A stretch of 11,310 nt of DNA, from positions 1 to 11,310 of the forward strand of contig JADFKG010000057.1 of NCBI GenBank assembly GCA_022565075.1, written 5' to 3'. The notes beneath the pieces were generated by a model. It was given only the letters and a program-made list of their open reading frames with translations. It had not been told where the DNA came from and ran no database searches. Positions 1 through 6,941 of the stretch are shown here, in pieces. Position 1 is the stretch's first letter. Every line of letters starts with the position of its first letter. This stretch comes from Chloroflexota bacterium. GTDB lineage: Bacteria; Chloroflexota; Dehalococcoidia; SM23-28-2; RBG-16-64-32. Both the position numbers and the translations under genes were made by a program.

Positions 1-996
1 GAGACCGCCAGCTTGAAGGTGACCAAGACTTTCAGCGATGGCAATCTCGCTGAGGTCAGCATCGCGGTTACCTGCTTCCCGGGCACTGTCTCTGCGCCCA
101 ACCCGGACACCACGGTCAACCAGATGGTCACTTTCACCATCACAGGCTTCAGCCCCAGCACCACCTGTTCCGCCTCCGAGTCCGGTGTCCCTGCTGGCTA
201 CACCACCGACAACTCCGCCTGCCAGAACGTTGCCATTAGCCCAGGCGTCCAAGCGTCTTGCACCATCACCAACACGGTGGTCCCCGACGCTATCTTCACC
301 GTCTACAAGGACTTCGTGCCCGACAGCGGCGCAACCGTTAGCGTCACCCTCTCCTGTGACTACGGCGCGATCACGCCTCCTAACCCCAAGGACGCCAGTG
401 AGGCTTCGCCCGCCGTCTGGACCGTCACCGGCATATCCGGCTCCGCCAACTGCACTGCCTCTGAAAGCCCCGTACCGGCAGGCTACACCGCCTACGGCTG
501 CACCAATCCAACTGTCCTCCCCGCCGGCGGCACCGCTTCCTGCACCATCACGAACATTCTAGACGCGGCCACGCTCACGGTGGCGAAGGTGTGTGTCCCC
601 TCCGGCGACCCCGGCCTGTTTAACCTCCGCATCGACGCCAACGTCGAGAAGGCCGACGCTGCCTGCGGTACAGACACCGGACCCGTTGCCGTCACCATTG
701 GCGCCCATACAGTCGATGAGACGGCGGGCAGCGGCACCAACCTGGCCGACTACACCACCGTCATCGGCGGCGACTGCGACAGCTCCGGCAACGTTACGCT
801 GGCCGCCGGCGAGCACAAGACCTGCACAATCACGAACACGGCTGATGGCCCGGTTGGTGGTCTGGTTGAGATCGCGGTTGCTGGAACGGGCGCCGGGGCC
901 GGAACGGGAGCGGCGATCCTTGGCCTGATCGTTATCGCCATCGTGGCTCTGCTTTCGGCCGGGTCAACCGCGGTCTGGGTGACCCGACGGCGGTAG
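1..996 (+). CDS. Repeat-containing cell-surface protein with C-terminal membrane anchor (5' truncated)
   Basis: The reading frame is open from base 1, so the true start lies upstream; 331 residues are visible. They form three copies of a module of about 90 residues (about 5-95, 97-188 and 190-281). Each starts with a strand like L-K-V-T-K or L-T-V-A-K and ends C-T-I-T-N. Copies 1 and 2 share C-x-A-S-E-x-x-V-P-A-G-Y-T; copy 3 is more diverged. Each copy has four cysteines (25/56/74/87, 119/151/167/181, 198/222/259/275), perhaps disulfide-bonded. The pattern resembles prealbumin-like (SpaA/Cna-B or DUF5979-type) beta-sandwich repeats of surface adhesins. The tail is a Gly/Ala-rich linker with V-G-G-L-V-E (285-290), a hydrophobic segment (about 304-327) and T-R-R-R, consistent with an outward-facing anchored protein. 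No LPxTG motif is present. Codons end mainly in C (acc, gcc), unlike the G-ending choice (acg, gcg) of the central genes. The binding partner cannot be told. Confidence 0.8.
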   Translation, partial: ETASLKVTKTFSDGNLAEVSIAVTCFPGTVSAPNPDTTVNQMVTFTITGFSPSTTCSASESGVPAGYTTDNSACQNVAISPGVQASCTITNTVVPDAIFTVYKDFVPDSGATVSVTLSCDYGAITPPNPKDASEASPAVWTVTGISGSANCTASESPVPAGYTAYGCTNPTVLPAGGTASCTITNILDAATLTVAKVCVPSGDPGLFNLRIDANVEKADAACGTDTGPVAVTIGAHTVDETAGSGTNLADYTTVIGGDCDSSGNVTLAAGEHKTCTITNTADGPVGGLVEIAVAGTGAGAGTGAAILGLIVIAIVALLSAGSTAVWVTRRR

Positions 997-1196
997 AACA
1001 GGCCGGGTAGGTGTCCAAGGGGAACTGAGCCAAGAGACCCAGCGCGCGGAGTCTTCTGACGGCAGCGGTAATCAGCCGGGGCCGCGCCGGAACGTTTGAG
1101 CGAGGCAGTGGGATGGCGCCCCGGCGATCGCTCCTGATAGAGGTATCGAAACGCAGCGTCGGTGAAAGCTGAGCCACCAACCGATCGTGGGTGCAG

Positions 1197-1226
1197 TTGA
1201 CATTCTTTCGCAGGTCTGGCTAACAT
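1197..1226 (+). promoter_or_regulatory. Predicted sigma70-type promoter, TTGACA-18-TAACAT
   Basis: A perfect -35 hexamer TTGACA (1197-1202) is followed after 18 bp by TAACAT (1221-1226), which matches 4 of 6 -10 consensus positions. It lies in a locally less GC-rich stretch and would give a leader of about 200 nt before the gene at 1436. The same -35/18 bp/TAAC pattern recurs before aroQ and efp, which raises confidence. Not tested. Confidence 0.5.
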
Positions 1227-1405
1227 TTGTGCAGAACTTTGAGCATAAAGAGCTGATCTCACTTGGATAGCAGCGAACCTCCAGATAGCGGCGACCCCGA
1301 CAGTACGCGCTTGTCCCACACGTGCCAACGACGCGGCCCGTTTCCGCGTCTGAATGTGTGCATGTCTTTTTTCACGGCGAACTAGAGCATGCCGTCACGC
1401 GCTGA

Positions 1406-1422
1406 CGCCCGCCCAGCGGGCG
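1406..1422 (+). promoter_or_regulatory. GC-rich hairpin just before the acetyltransferase start codon
   Basis: CGCCCGC (1406-1412) and GCGGGCG (1416-1422) form a perfect 7-bp stem with the 3-nt loop CCA. It ends 13 nt before the ATG at 1436, in the region where a ribosome would bind, and there is no Shine-Dalgarno sequence between it and the ATG. No T-tract follows, so it does not look like an intrinsic terminator. It could modulate translation or be a chance structure in GC-rich DNA. Confidence 0.4.
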
Positions 1423-1435
1423 CCACCGACCTCTA

Positions 1436-2095
1436 ATGCCAACGAAATCCGTTAACCCCACCGACGACGAAGCGTCTAGACGTTTCCAGCGAGAGCTGGA
1501 GGCGCGGATCGCCCACGCCGCGAGCCTGACGGCTGAGGGCGTGACGATCGTCGACCCGGCGACGACGTACATCGAGGCCGGGATCGAGATCGGCGCCGGC
1601 AGCGTCATCCGGCCGAACACGACGATCAGCGGCGACTCAGCGATCGGTGAACGCTGCCAGATCGGGCCGAACGCGGTGATCGAGGACTCGCGGCTGGACG
1701 ACGACGTGATGGTGGGGCCGTTCTGCCACCTGCGGGCCGGCGCGCACATCGAGTCCGGCGTGGAGCTGGGCAACTTCGTGGAGGTGAAGGCGTCGCGGAT
1801 CGGGCGGGGAACGAAGTCGCACCACTTCAGTTACATCGGCGACGCCGACGTGGGCGAGAACGTAAACATCGGCGCCGGCACGGTGACGTGCAACTACGAC
1901 GGCCAGGACAAGCACCGCACGGTGATCGAAGACGACGCGTTTATCGGCAGCGACACGATGCTGGTGGCGCCGGTGCGCATCGGGCGCGGGGCCGGCACCG
2001 GCGCGGGCTCCGTCGTCACGAAAGACGTGGCGGCCGGCGAGCAGGTGGCGGGCGTGCCAGCGAAACGCTTGAAGAAGAGCGCTAGTGATGGATAG
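1436..2095 (+). CDS. Free-standing GlmU-type glucosamine-1-phosphate N-acetyltransferase (left-handed beta helix)
   Basis: This 219-residue protein matches the C-terminal half of bifunctional GlmU, which transfers acetyl from acetyl-CoA to glucosamine-1-phosphate in UDP-GlcNAc synthesis in the cytosol. Residues 1-35 match the linker helix of GlmU (here followed by G-V-T-I-V-D-P-A-T-T-Y-I); from about 36 on there are hexapeptide repeats of a left-handed beta helix. From memory of E. coli GlmU, the key residues line up at a constant offset of 233: R100 (R333), K118 (K351), catalytic base H130 (H363), Y133 (Y366), N144 (N377), N153-Y154 (N386-Y387). The N-terminal uridylyltransferase half, about 230 residues in full GlmU, is absent and no remnant is visible upstream. 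ATG 1436 is the only reasonable start because an in-frame stop lies at 1403-1405; no Shine-Dalgarno is present. The 3' end overlaps the next gene. The substrate could differ from that of GlmU, but the retained active site argues against a large change. Confidence 0.88.
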   Translation: MPTKSVNPTDDEASRRFQRELEARIAHAASLTAEGVTIVDPATTYIEAGIEIGAGSVIRPNTTISGDSAIGERCQIGPNAVIEDSRLDDDVMVGPFCHLRAGAHIESGVELGNFVEVKASRIGRGTKSHHFSYIGDADVGENVNIGAGTVTCNYDGQDKHRTVIEDDAFIGSDTMLVAPVRIGRGAGTGAGSVVTKDVAAGEQVAGVPAKRLKKSASDG

Positions 2096-3368
2096 CGAGA
2101 CGATCGTCGGCCTGGCGACGCTTGCCGGTGCGATTGCGACGCTGCTCCTGCTCGGCGCGGCGGAAGCCGGCGTGATCGCCGGCGCCCGAGAGCGCGCCCT
2201 TCGCGAGCCGACGGAGTCACAGGTGGACGCGCTGCAGCGGTCCTACCGGGAACGGCAGCTCACGTTATCGTCGCTGGCGCTGGCACGGAACCTGGTCTCG
2301 GTGGCGATCACGGCGATCTCGGTTTTCCTCGTGCTCAAGCACACGGACGACAGCTTGGTCTGGGTGACGGTAACGGTGTTCGCAGTGGCGCTGGCGTTCC
2401 TGCTGCTGCAGGCGCTGCCGCGCTTGATGGTCGCACGGGCCCCCTCTGGCTGGCAGAGCAGGCTGCGTCCGTTCGTGACGGTTGTGCGATTCGTGTTTCG
2501 TCTGCCGGTGCTGATCCTGGACGCACCGCTGGGCGCGGCGATGCGGACGTGGCAACGTCACTATCCGGGCGCCGGCGGTGGGACCGAGGAGCTGATCCTG
2601 CTGGCCGAGGCCGAGGAGAGCCAGGGTCTGCAAGAAGACGAGCGAGAGATGATCCGCGGCGTGATGGAGCTGGAGTACACGCTGGTGCGCGAGGTGATGG
2701 TGCCGCGCACGGACATCGTGGCGATCAACGCCAGTGAGGACTTCGACACGCTGGCCCGCCTGATCACGGACAAGGGCCTGAGCCGCATTCCGGTATACGA
2801 GGACGACATCGACCACGTGCTGGGCTTCGCGCACGCCAAGGAGCTGCTGCGGCACATCACGAACGGGCCGCGCAAGCCTCAGCTGCGGGATGTCACACGT
2901 GACGCCTACGTCGTACCGGAGACGAAGAACGTGCACGACCTGCTCTCCGAGATGAAGGAGAAGCGGATTTCAATCGCGCTGGTGGTGGACGAATACGGGG
3001 GTACTGCGGGGTTGGTCACGGTTGAGGATCTGGTCGAGGAGATCGTGGGCGAGATCCGGGACGAGTATGACGCACCGGAAGAGGAAGTGCAGCAGCTGAG
3101 CGACAGCGAGGCGATAGTCGACGGCCGGGTGGGGATCGACGAGATCAACGAGCGGTTCGACACGGCGCTGCAGAAAGATGACTTCGACAGTGTGGGCGGC
3201 TTCATCATCAACGAGCTGGGACGGATGCCGAACACCGGCGATACGGTGACGGTGGACGGTATCAGCATGAAGGTGATGAGCGTGGCCGGGCGGCGGATCA
3301 AGAAGGTGCGGGTGACGAAGGTCGCCAGCGAAGAGGGCGAAGAAGCGCCCGATAGCAACGGCCGCTGA
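2085..3368 (+). CDS. CNNM/CorC-type membrane protein (DUF21, CBS pair, CorC_HlyC domain)
   Basis: This is the usual architecture and length (427 residues) of the bacterial CNNM family, often annotated 'hemolysin' or Mg/Co efflux protein, thought to export Mg2+ or similar cations. The N-terminal DUF21 region has hydrophobic segments at about 7-32, 63-85, 90-117 and 127-150. A CBS pair covers about 200-325, with V-M-V-P-R-T-D (204-210) opening CBS1 and V-D-E-Y-G-G-T-A-G-L-V-T (301-312) in CBS2; such pairs usually bind adenine nucleotides. The CorC_HlyC domain is at about 335-412. GTG 2085 and ATG 2088 are adjacent in-frame starts; the purine-rich GAAGAAGAG (2071-2079) suits ATG 2088, 8 nt on. 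Either start overlaps the acetyltransferase gene (by 11 or 8 nt), which suggests translational coupling. The family assignment is firm; the transported ion is not known. Confidence 0.92.
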   Translation: MMDSETIVGLATLAGAIATLLLLGAAEAGVIAGARERALREPTESQVDALQRSYRERQLTLSSLALARNLVSVAITAISVFLVLKHTDDSLVWVTVTVFAVALAFLLLQALPRLMVARAPSGWQSRLRPFVTVVRFVFRLPVLILDAPLGAAMRTWQRHYPGAGGGTEELILLAEAEESQGLQEDEREMIRGVMELEYTLVREVMVPRTDIVAINASEDFDTLARLITDKGLSRIPVYEDDIDHVLGFAHAKELLRHITNGPRKPQLRDVTRDAYVVPETKNVHDLLSEMKEKRISIALVVDEYGGTAGLVTVEDLVEEIVGEIRDEYDAPEEEVQQLSDSEAIVDGRVGIDEINERFDTALQKDDFDSVGGFIINELGRMPNTGDTVTVDGISMKVMSVAGRRIKKVRVTKVASEEGEEAPDSNGR

Positions 3369-3415
3369 GCGGGCCGGGAGCGTGCCACTTGCCTGCATCG
3401 CGTTGTTGACTGGCG

Positions 3416-3424
3416 TGCTATCAT
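3416..3424 (+). promoter_or_regulatory. Predicted extended -10 promoter element before dprA
   Basis: TGCTATCAT (3416-3424) fits an extended -10 (TGn plus a TAnnnT hexamer). No -35 hexamer at 17-18 bp is visible; the nearby TTGACT (3406-3411) is only 7 bp away, too close to serve. A transcript from here would begin at about 3431, only about 5 nt before the dprA ATG. It lies in the 67-bp gap after the CNNM-type gene. Confidence 0.35.
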
Positions 3425-3435
3425 CCTCGCCTGAG

Positions 3436-4581
3436 ATGGTTCCCAAGCGCCCGCAGATCGCGTCCGACGTACCTTTCTGGGTCGCCTTCAACCGTATTCC
3501 CGGCCTTGGCAGCGTGCGTTATCGGGCGCTCCTTTCGCGCTTCGGTTCGCTGTCTGATGCCTGGCGGGCGACGCGCTCGGAACTGAAAGAGGCGGGCCTG
3601 ACGGACTCCGTCGTGCGCGGCATCACGGACGGCCGCGGGGCGATCGACCCGGAGGCGGAGATGGAGCGGCTGGAGAAGGCCGGCATCAGGCCGCTGACCT
3701 GGGACGATCCCAAATACCCGACTCTGCTGCGTGAGATCGACGACGCGCCGCCGCTGATCCACGTCCGCGGCGAGATCAGGGAGGCGGATGCACTTTCGGT
3801 GGCCGTCGTCGGCACACGGAAGCCGACTCCCTACGGCAAGCAGGTGGCGGAGGAGTTGGCGCACCAGCTATCTGCGAACGGCGTCTGCGTCGTGAGCGGG
3901 CTGGCGCGGGGCATCGACGGAATCGCGCACCGGGCCGCGCTGGCGGCCGGCGGACGGACGCTGGCGGTGCTGGCCTGCGGCCTGGACATCACCTATCCAC
4001 CGGAACACAAGCGGCTGGCAGAGGAGATCGTTGAGAGAGGAGCGCTGATCAGCGAGCAGCCGCTGGGCACCGAGCCGCGCGGCGACTTCTTCCCGCGGCG
4101 CAACCGGATTCTCTCCGGGTTGAGCCTGGGGGTTCTGCTGGTGGAAGGCGGCAAGAAGAGCGGCGCGTTGATCACGGGGAACTGCGCCCTGGACCAGGGA
4201 AGGGATGTGTTCGCAGTTCCGGGCAGCATCTTTTCTTCGCAGAGCCAAGGCACTAACCTGAAGATAGGAAAGGGCGAGGCGAAGCTCGTTCAACGGGTCG
4301 AGGACATCCTCCAGGATCTGAACTTGACGATGATCCCGGAGCAGCTGGAGATGCAGGAACTTGTCCCGGCCACCGATACAGAAGCAGAGGTTTTGCGTTA
4401 TATAAGCAAAGACCCGGTCCACATTGACGCGGTCTGCCGCGAGAGCGGCCTGTCAGCCGCGGCCGTTAGCAGCGTGCTGACGATGATGGAGCTGAAGGGC
4501 CTCGTCCGCGAGATCGGATCGAAGTCGTATGTAAGAGCCCGCGAGGTGCGCGAAGAGTACGCCGCGTCGGGCGGAGGTTAA
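3436..4581 (+). CDS. dprA: DNA processing protein DprA/Smf
   Basis: DprA binds incoming single-stranded DNA in natural transformation and loads RecA; it is also found in bacteria not known to be competent. From ATG 3436 the protein has 381 residues. An N-terminal SAM/helix-hairpin region (about 13-60, with R-I-P-G-L-G-S-V-R) is followed by the Rossmann-like DprA core (about 88-300) with V-G-T-R-K-P-T-P-Y-G (125-134), S-G-L-A-R-G-I-D (154-161), P-R-R-N-R-I-L-S-G-L-S (220-230) and K-S-G-A-L-I-T-G (241-248). A C-terminal winged-helix domain (about 315-365) is present, as in many full-length DprA. A GTG 54 nt upstream (3382) would add 18 residues that do not fit the family, so I prefer the ATG, which has no clear Shine-Dalgarno. 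topA starts 7 nt after the stop, as in the Bacillus smf-topA pair. Confidence 0.95.
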   Translation: MVPKRPQIASDVPFWVAFNRIPGLGSVRYRALLSRFGSLSDAWRATRSELKEAGLTDSVVRGITDGRGAIDPEAEMERLEKAGIRPLTWDDPKYPTLLREIDDAPPLIHVRGEIREADALSVAVVGTRKPTPYGKQVAEELAHQLSANGVCVVSGLARGIDGIAHRAALAAGGRTLAVLACGLDITYPPEHKRLAEEIVERGALISEQPLGTEPRGDFFPRRNRILSGLSLGVLLVEGGKKSGALITGNCALDQGRDVFAVPGSIFSSQSQGTNLKIGKGEAKLVQRVEDILQDLNLTMIPEQLEMQELVPATDTEAEVLRYISKDPVHIDAVCRESGLSAAAVSSVLTMMELKGLVREIGSKSYVRAREVREEYAASGGG

Positions 4582-4588
4582 GAAGACA

Positions 4589-6868
4589 TTGGCGAAAAGC
4601 AAAAGCGGAAAGAGCCTGGTCGTTGTCGAGTCGCCGGCGAAGGCGAGAACGATATCGCGAATTCTGGGCAGCAAGTACGACGTCAAGGCGTCGGTGGGCC
4701 ACGTACGTGATCTGCCGAAGTCCGACCTGGGCGTAGACGTGGAGAACGGGTTCGCGCCGACGTACATCGTGCCGCGCGACAAGGCGAAGACGATCAAGGA
4801 GATCAAGGCCGCCGCCCAGAAGGCGTCTGAGGTCTTTCTGGCCACCGACCCCGACCGTGAGGGCGAGGCGATCGCCTGGCACCTGATCGAGGCGGCCGAC
4901 CTGCGCAAGCTGCCGCTCAGCCGCGTGGTCTTTCACGAGATCACGCCGGAGGCCGTTCGGGAGGCGTTCAAGCACCCGCGCGAAATCGACATGAAGCTCG
5001 TTGACGCGCAGCAGGCGCGCCGCGTCGTCGACCGGCTGGTCGGCTACCGGCTGAGCCCGTTCCTTTGGAAGAAAGTGCGCCGTGGTCTCTCAGCCGGGCG
5101 CGTGCAGTCGGTCGCGGTGCGGCTTGTCGTCGAGCGCGAGCGGGAGATCGAAGCGTTCGTGCCACAAGAGTACTGGACGATCGAGGCGCAGATGGAGAAG
5201 GCGGGCGTGACGCCAGCCTTCCGCGCCAAGCTCGCAGGGTACGCGGACCGCAAGGACAAGGTGGAGATCGGCGACGAGACGACGGCCGAGCGGCTGCTGG
5301 CCGACCTGCGCGCAGCTGCCTACAGCGTGGCCAAGGTGCAGAAGAAGAAGCAGGTACGGCGGCCTTCGCCTCCGTTCATCACTAGCACCGTGCAGCAGGA
5401 GGCCTCGCGCCGCCTGGGCTTCACGGCGAAGCGGACGATGGCGATCGCGCAACAGCTTTACGAGGGCGTGAAGCTGGGCGACCGCGGCGAGACCGGCCTC
5501 ATCACGTACATGCGGACCGATTCCGTCAACGTCGCTTCGTCTGCTCGCACGGAGGCGCGAGAGTACATTGCGGAGCGATACGGGAAGCAGTTCGTTCCGG
5601 AGAAGCCGCGATTTTTCTCGCGTAAGGTGAAGGGCGCGCAGGAAGCGCACGAGGCGATCCGCCCGACGTCGGTCAGGCGCGGCCCGGACGAGATGCGCAG
5701 CTTGCTGACACCGGACCAGGCGCGACTCTACACGCTGATCTGGCAGCGCTTCGTGGCTAGCCAGATGGCAGACGCGGAGTTCGACGTGACGACGATCGAG
5801 ATCAACGCCGCTGCGCCCGCGGACGGAGAGACGTACCTGCTGCGGGCGACGAACACGCAGCTGAAGTTCGCCGGCTTCCGCCAGGTCTACGAGGAAGCGC
5901 GAGACGACGACACGGAAGAGAAGTTTGGCACGAATCCGCTGCCGGAGCTGTCCGAGGCGGACGCCGTGGCCCTGCGCGAGCTGTTTCCAGAGCAGCATTT
6001 CACCGAGCCGCCACCGCGGTACACGGAAGCAACGCTGGTGAAAGAGATGGAGGAGAAGGGCATCGGCAGGCCGAGCACCTACGCGCCGACGCTCTCAACG
6101 ATCCAGGACCGCGGGTACATTGAGCGCGAAAAGAGGGTGCTGAGGCCAACCGACCTGGGAAAGACGGTTAACGACCTGCTCGTCGAGTACTTCGGGACCT
6201 TCCTCGACGTCGACTTCACGGCCGCGATGGAGGAGGAACTCGACGAAGTGGCGAGCGGCGAGCGCGAATGGGTGCCAGTCGTGCGCGACATCTACGAGCC
6301 ACTGGAGTCGGCGCTGGACGGCGCGATGAAGGCGGCGCCGAAGCAGGTGGAGGAGACGACGGAGAAGTGCCCGGAGTGCGAAGCGCCGATGCTGATCCGC
6401 TGGGGCCGCCGCGGGCAGTTCCAGGCCTGCACGCGTTTTCCGGACTGCAAGGGCACGCGGTCGCTGGAAGGCGAAGAGCCGGAGAAGCCGCAGGAGACAG
6501 ACGAGCCGTGTCCGGAGTGCAGCGCTCCGATGCTAATCCGCAGCGGGCGCTTCGGTAAGTTCATGGCCTGCAGCCGCTATCCGGAATGCAAAGGCAAGAA
6601 GAATATGGCGAAGGGCATGGGCGTGAAATGCCCGAAGACGGGCGGCGAGCTTTTAGAGCGACGCACCAAGAAGGGCCGCACGTTCTACGGATGCGCCGAC
6701 TACCCGAAGTGCGACTTCACGACGTGGTCACGTCCCTTCACGCAACCGTGTCCAGACTGCGGCAAGCTGATCGTCGCGGACAAGGACGACAAGGCCAAGT
6801 GCACCGAGTGCGACTGGCGCGGAGAGGCGCCGAAGCAGGCCGGCGAACCGGCGCAGGTCTCTTCGTAG
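4589..6868 (+). CDS. topA: DNA topoisomerase I (type IA) with four C-terminal zinc-finger-like modules
   Basis: TopA relaxes negative supercoils by single-strand cleavage through a 5'-phosphotyrosine. The 759-residue protein has a TOPRIM domain (about 8-125) with V-V-V-E-S-P-A-K-A (11-19) and the acidic D-P-D-R-E-G-E motif (87-93); R-V-Q-S-V-A-V-R (171-178); the catalytic tyrosine Y307 in G-L-I-T-Y-M-R-T-D-S; and G-I-G-R-P-S-T-Y-A-P (491-500). Four C-terminal zinc-ribbon-like modules follow: C594/597/614/620, C641/644/661/667, C681/702/708 and C721/724/738/741. The third has T684 where the second cysteine would be, so it probably does not hold zinc in the standard way. The start is an unusual TTG at 4589, chosen because the family begins right before K-S-L-V-V-V-E-S-P-A-K. 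GGAGG (4573-4577) lies 11 nt upstream and overlaps the end of dprA, suggesting coupled translation. Confidence 0.97.
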   Translation: MAKSKSGKSLVVVESPAKARTISRILGSKYDVKASVGHVRDLPKSDLGVDVENGFAPTYIVPRDKAKTIKEIKAAAQKASEVFLATDPDREGEAIAWHLIEAADLRKLPLSRVVFHEITPEAVREAFKHPREIDMKLVDAQQARRVVDRLVGYRLSPFLWKKVRRGLSAGRVQSVAVRLVVEREREIEAFVPQEYWTIEAQMEKAGVTPAFRAKLAGYADRKDKVEIGDETTAERLLADLRAAAYSVAKVQKKKQVRRPSPPFITSTVQQEASRRLGFTAKRTMAIAQQLYEGVKLGDRGETGLITYMRTDSVNVASSARTEAREYIAERYGKQFVPEKPRFFSRKVKGAQEAHEAIRPTSVRRGPDEMRSLLTPDQARLYTLIWQRFVASQMADAEFDVTTIEINAAAPADGETYLLRATNTQLKFAGFRQVYEEARDDDTEEKFGTNPLPELSEADAVALRELFPEQHFTEPPPRYTEATLVKEMEEKGIGRPSTYAPTLSTIQDRGYIEREKRVLRPTDLGKTVNDLLVEYFGTFLDVDFTAAMEEELDEVASGEREWVPVVRDIYEPLESALDGAMKAAPKQVEETTEKCPECEAPMLIRWGRRGQFQACTRFPDCKGTRSLEGEEPEKPQETDEPCPECSAPMLIRSGRFGKFMACSRYPECKGKKNMAKGMGVKCPKTGGELLERRTKKGRTFYGCADYPKCDFTTWSRPFTQPCPDCGKLIVADKDDKAKCTECDWRGEAPKQAGEPAQVSS

Positions 6869-6912
6869 CCGTGCGGGCATAACCACTGACGATTCCGTAA
6901 CGCAGGGAGCCG

Positions 6913-6924
6913 CAGACGCGTCTG
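6913..6924. repeat. 12-bp perfect palindrome upstream of the xer gene
   Basis: CAGACGCGTCTG reads the same on both strands and lies 17 nt before the ATG at 6942, in the 73-nt gap after topA. A dimeric regulator could bind there. With no loop it is a poor RNA hairpin. It may be chance, since a GC-rich genome has many such short palindromes. Confidence 0.25.
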
Positions 6925-6941
6925 GTGCGTTGTAACTCCTG

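Larger units (their letters stand above)
997..1435. other. Non-coding gap of 439 bp upstream of the acetyltransferase gene
   Basis: I recognise no gene here. Open frames on the minus strand encode Arg/Pro/Ala-rich peptides with no family pattern, and one of them runs into the preceding gene, so I treat them as chance frames of GC-rich DNA. I found no tRNA, transposase remnant or convincing terminator for the upstream gene. The stretch at 1197-1260 is less GC-rich than its surroundings and contains the promoter candidate; a GC hairpin lies at 1406-1422. Confidence 0.6.

Noticed and set aside
1124..1131. GCGATCGC octamer (HIP1-like)
   Set aside because: A single copy in a gap of GC-rich DNA; no sign of the over-representation that defines HIP1 in cyanobacteria.
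750..1328. Minus-strand open frame of 192 codons partly in the 997-1435 gap
   Set aside because: It runs back into the surface-protein gene and is rich in Arg, Pro and Ala with no recognisable motif; it looks like a chance frame of GC-rich DNA. I also considered a transposase remnant but saw no typical motif.
3406..3424. TTGACT and TATCAT as a promoter pair
   Set aside because: The spacer is only 7 bp, too short for a sigma70 -35/-10 pair; only the extended -10 is kept.
3382..3435. Upstream GTG start for dprA adding 18 residues
   Set aside because: The extra residues do not resemble the DprA N-terminus, and the candidate -10 element (3416-3424) lies inside this stretch; ATG 3436 fits better.
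5090..5998. Minus-strand open frame of 302 codons inside topA
   Set aside because: It is Arg/Leu/His-rich and antisense to an intact topA with all motifs; it is a codon-bias shadow.
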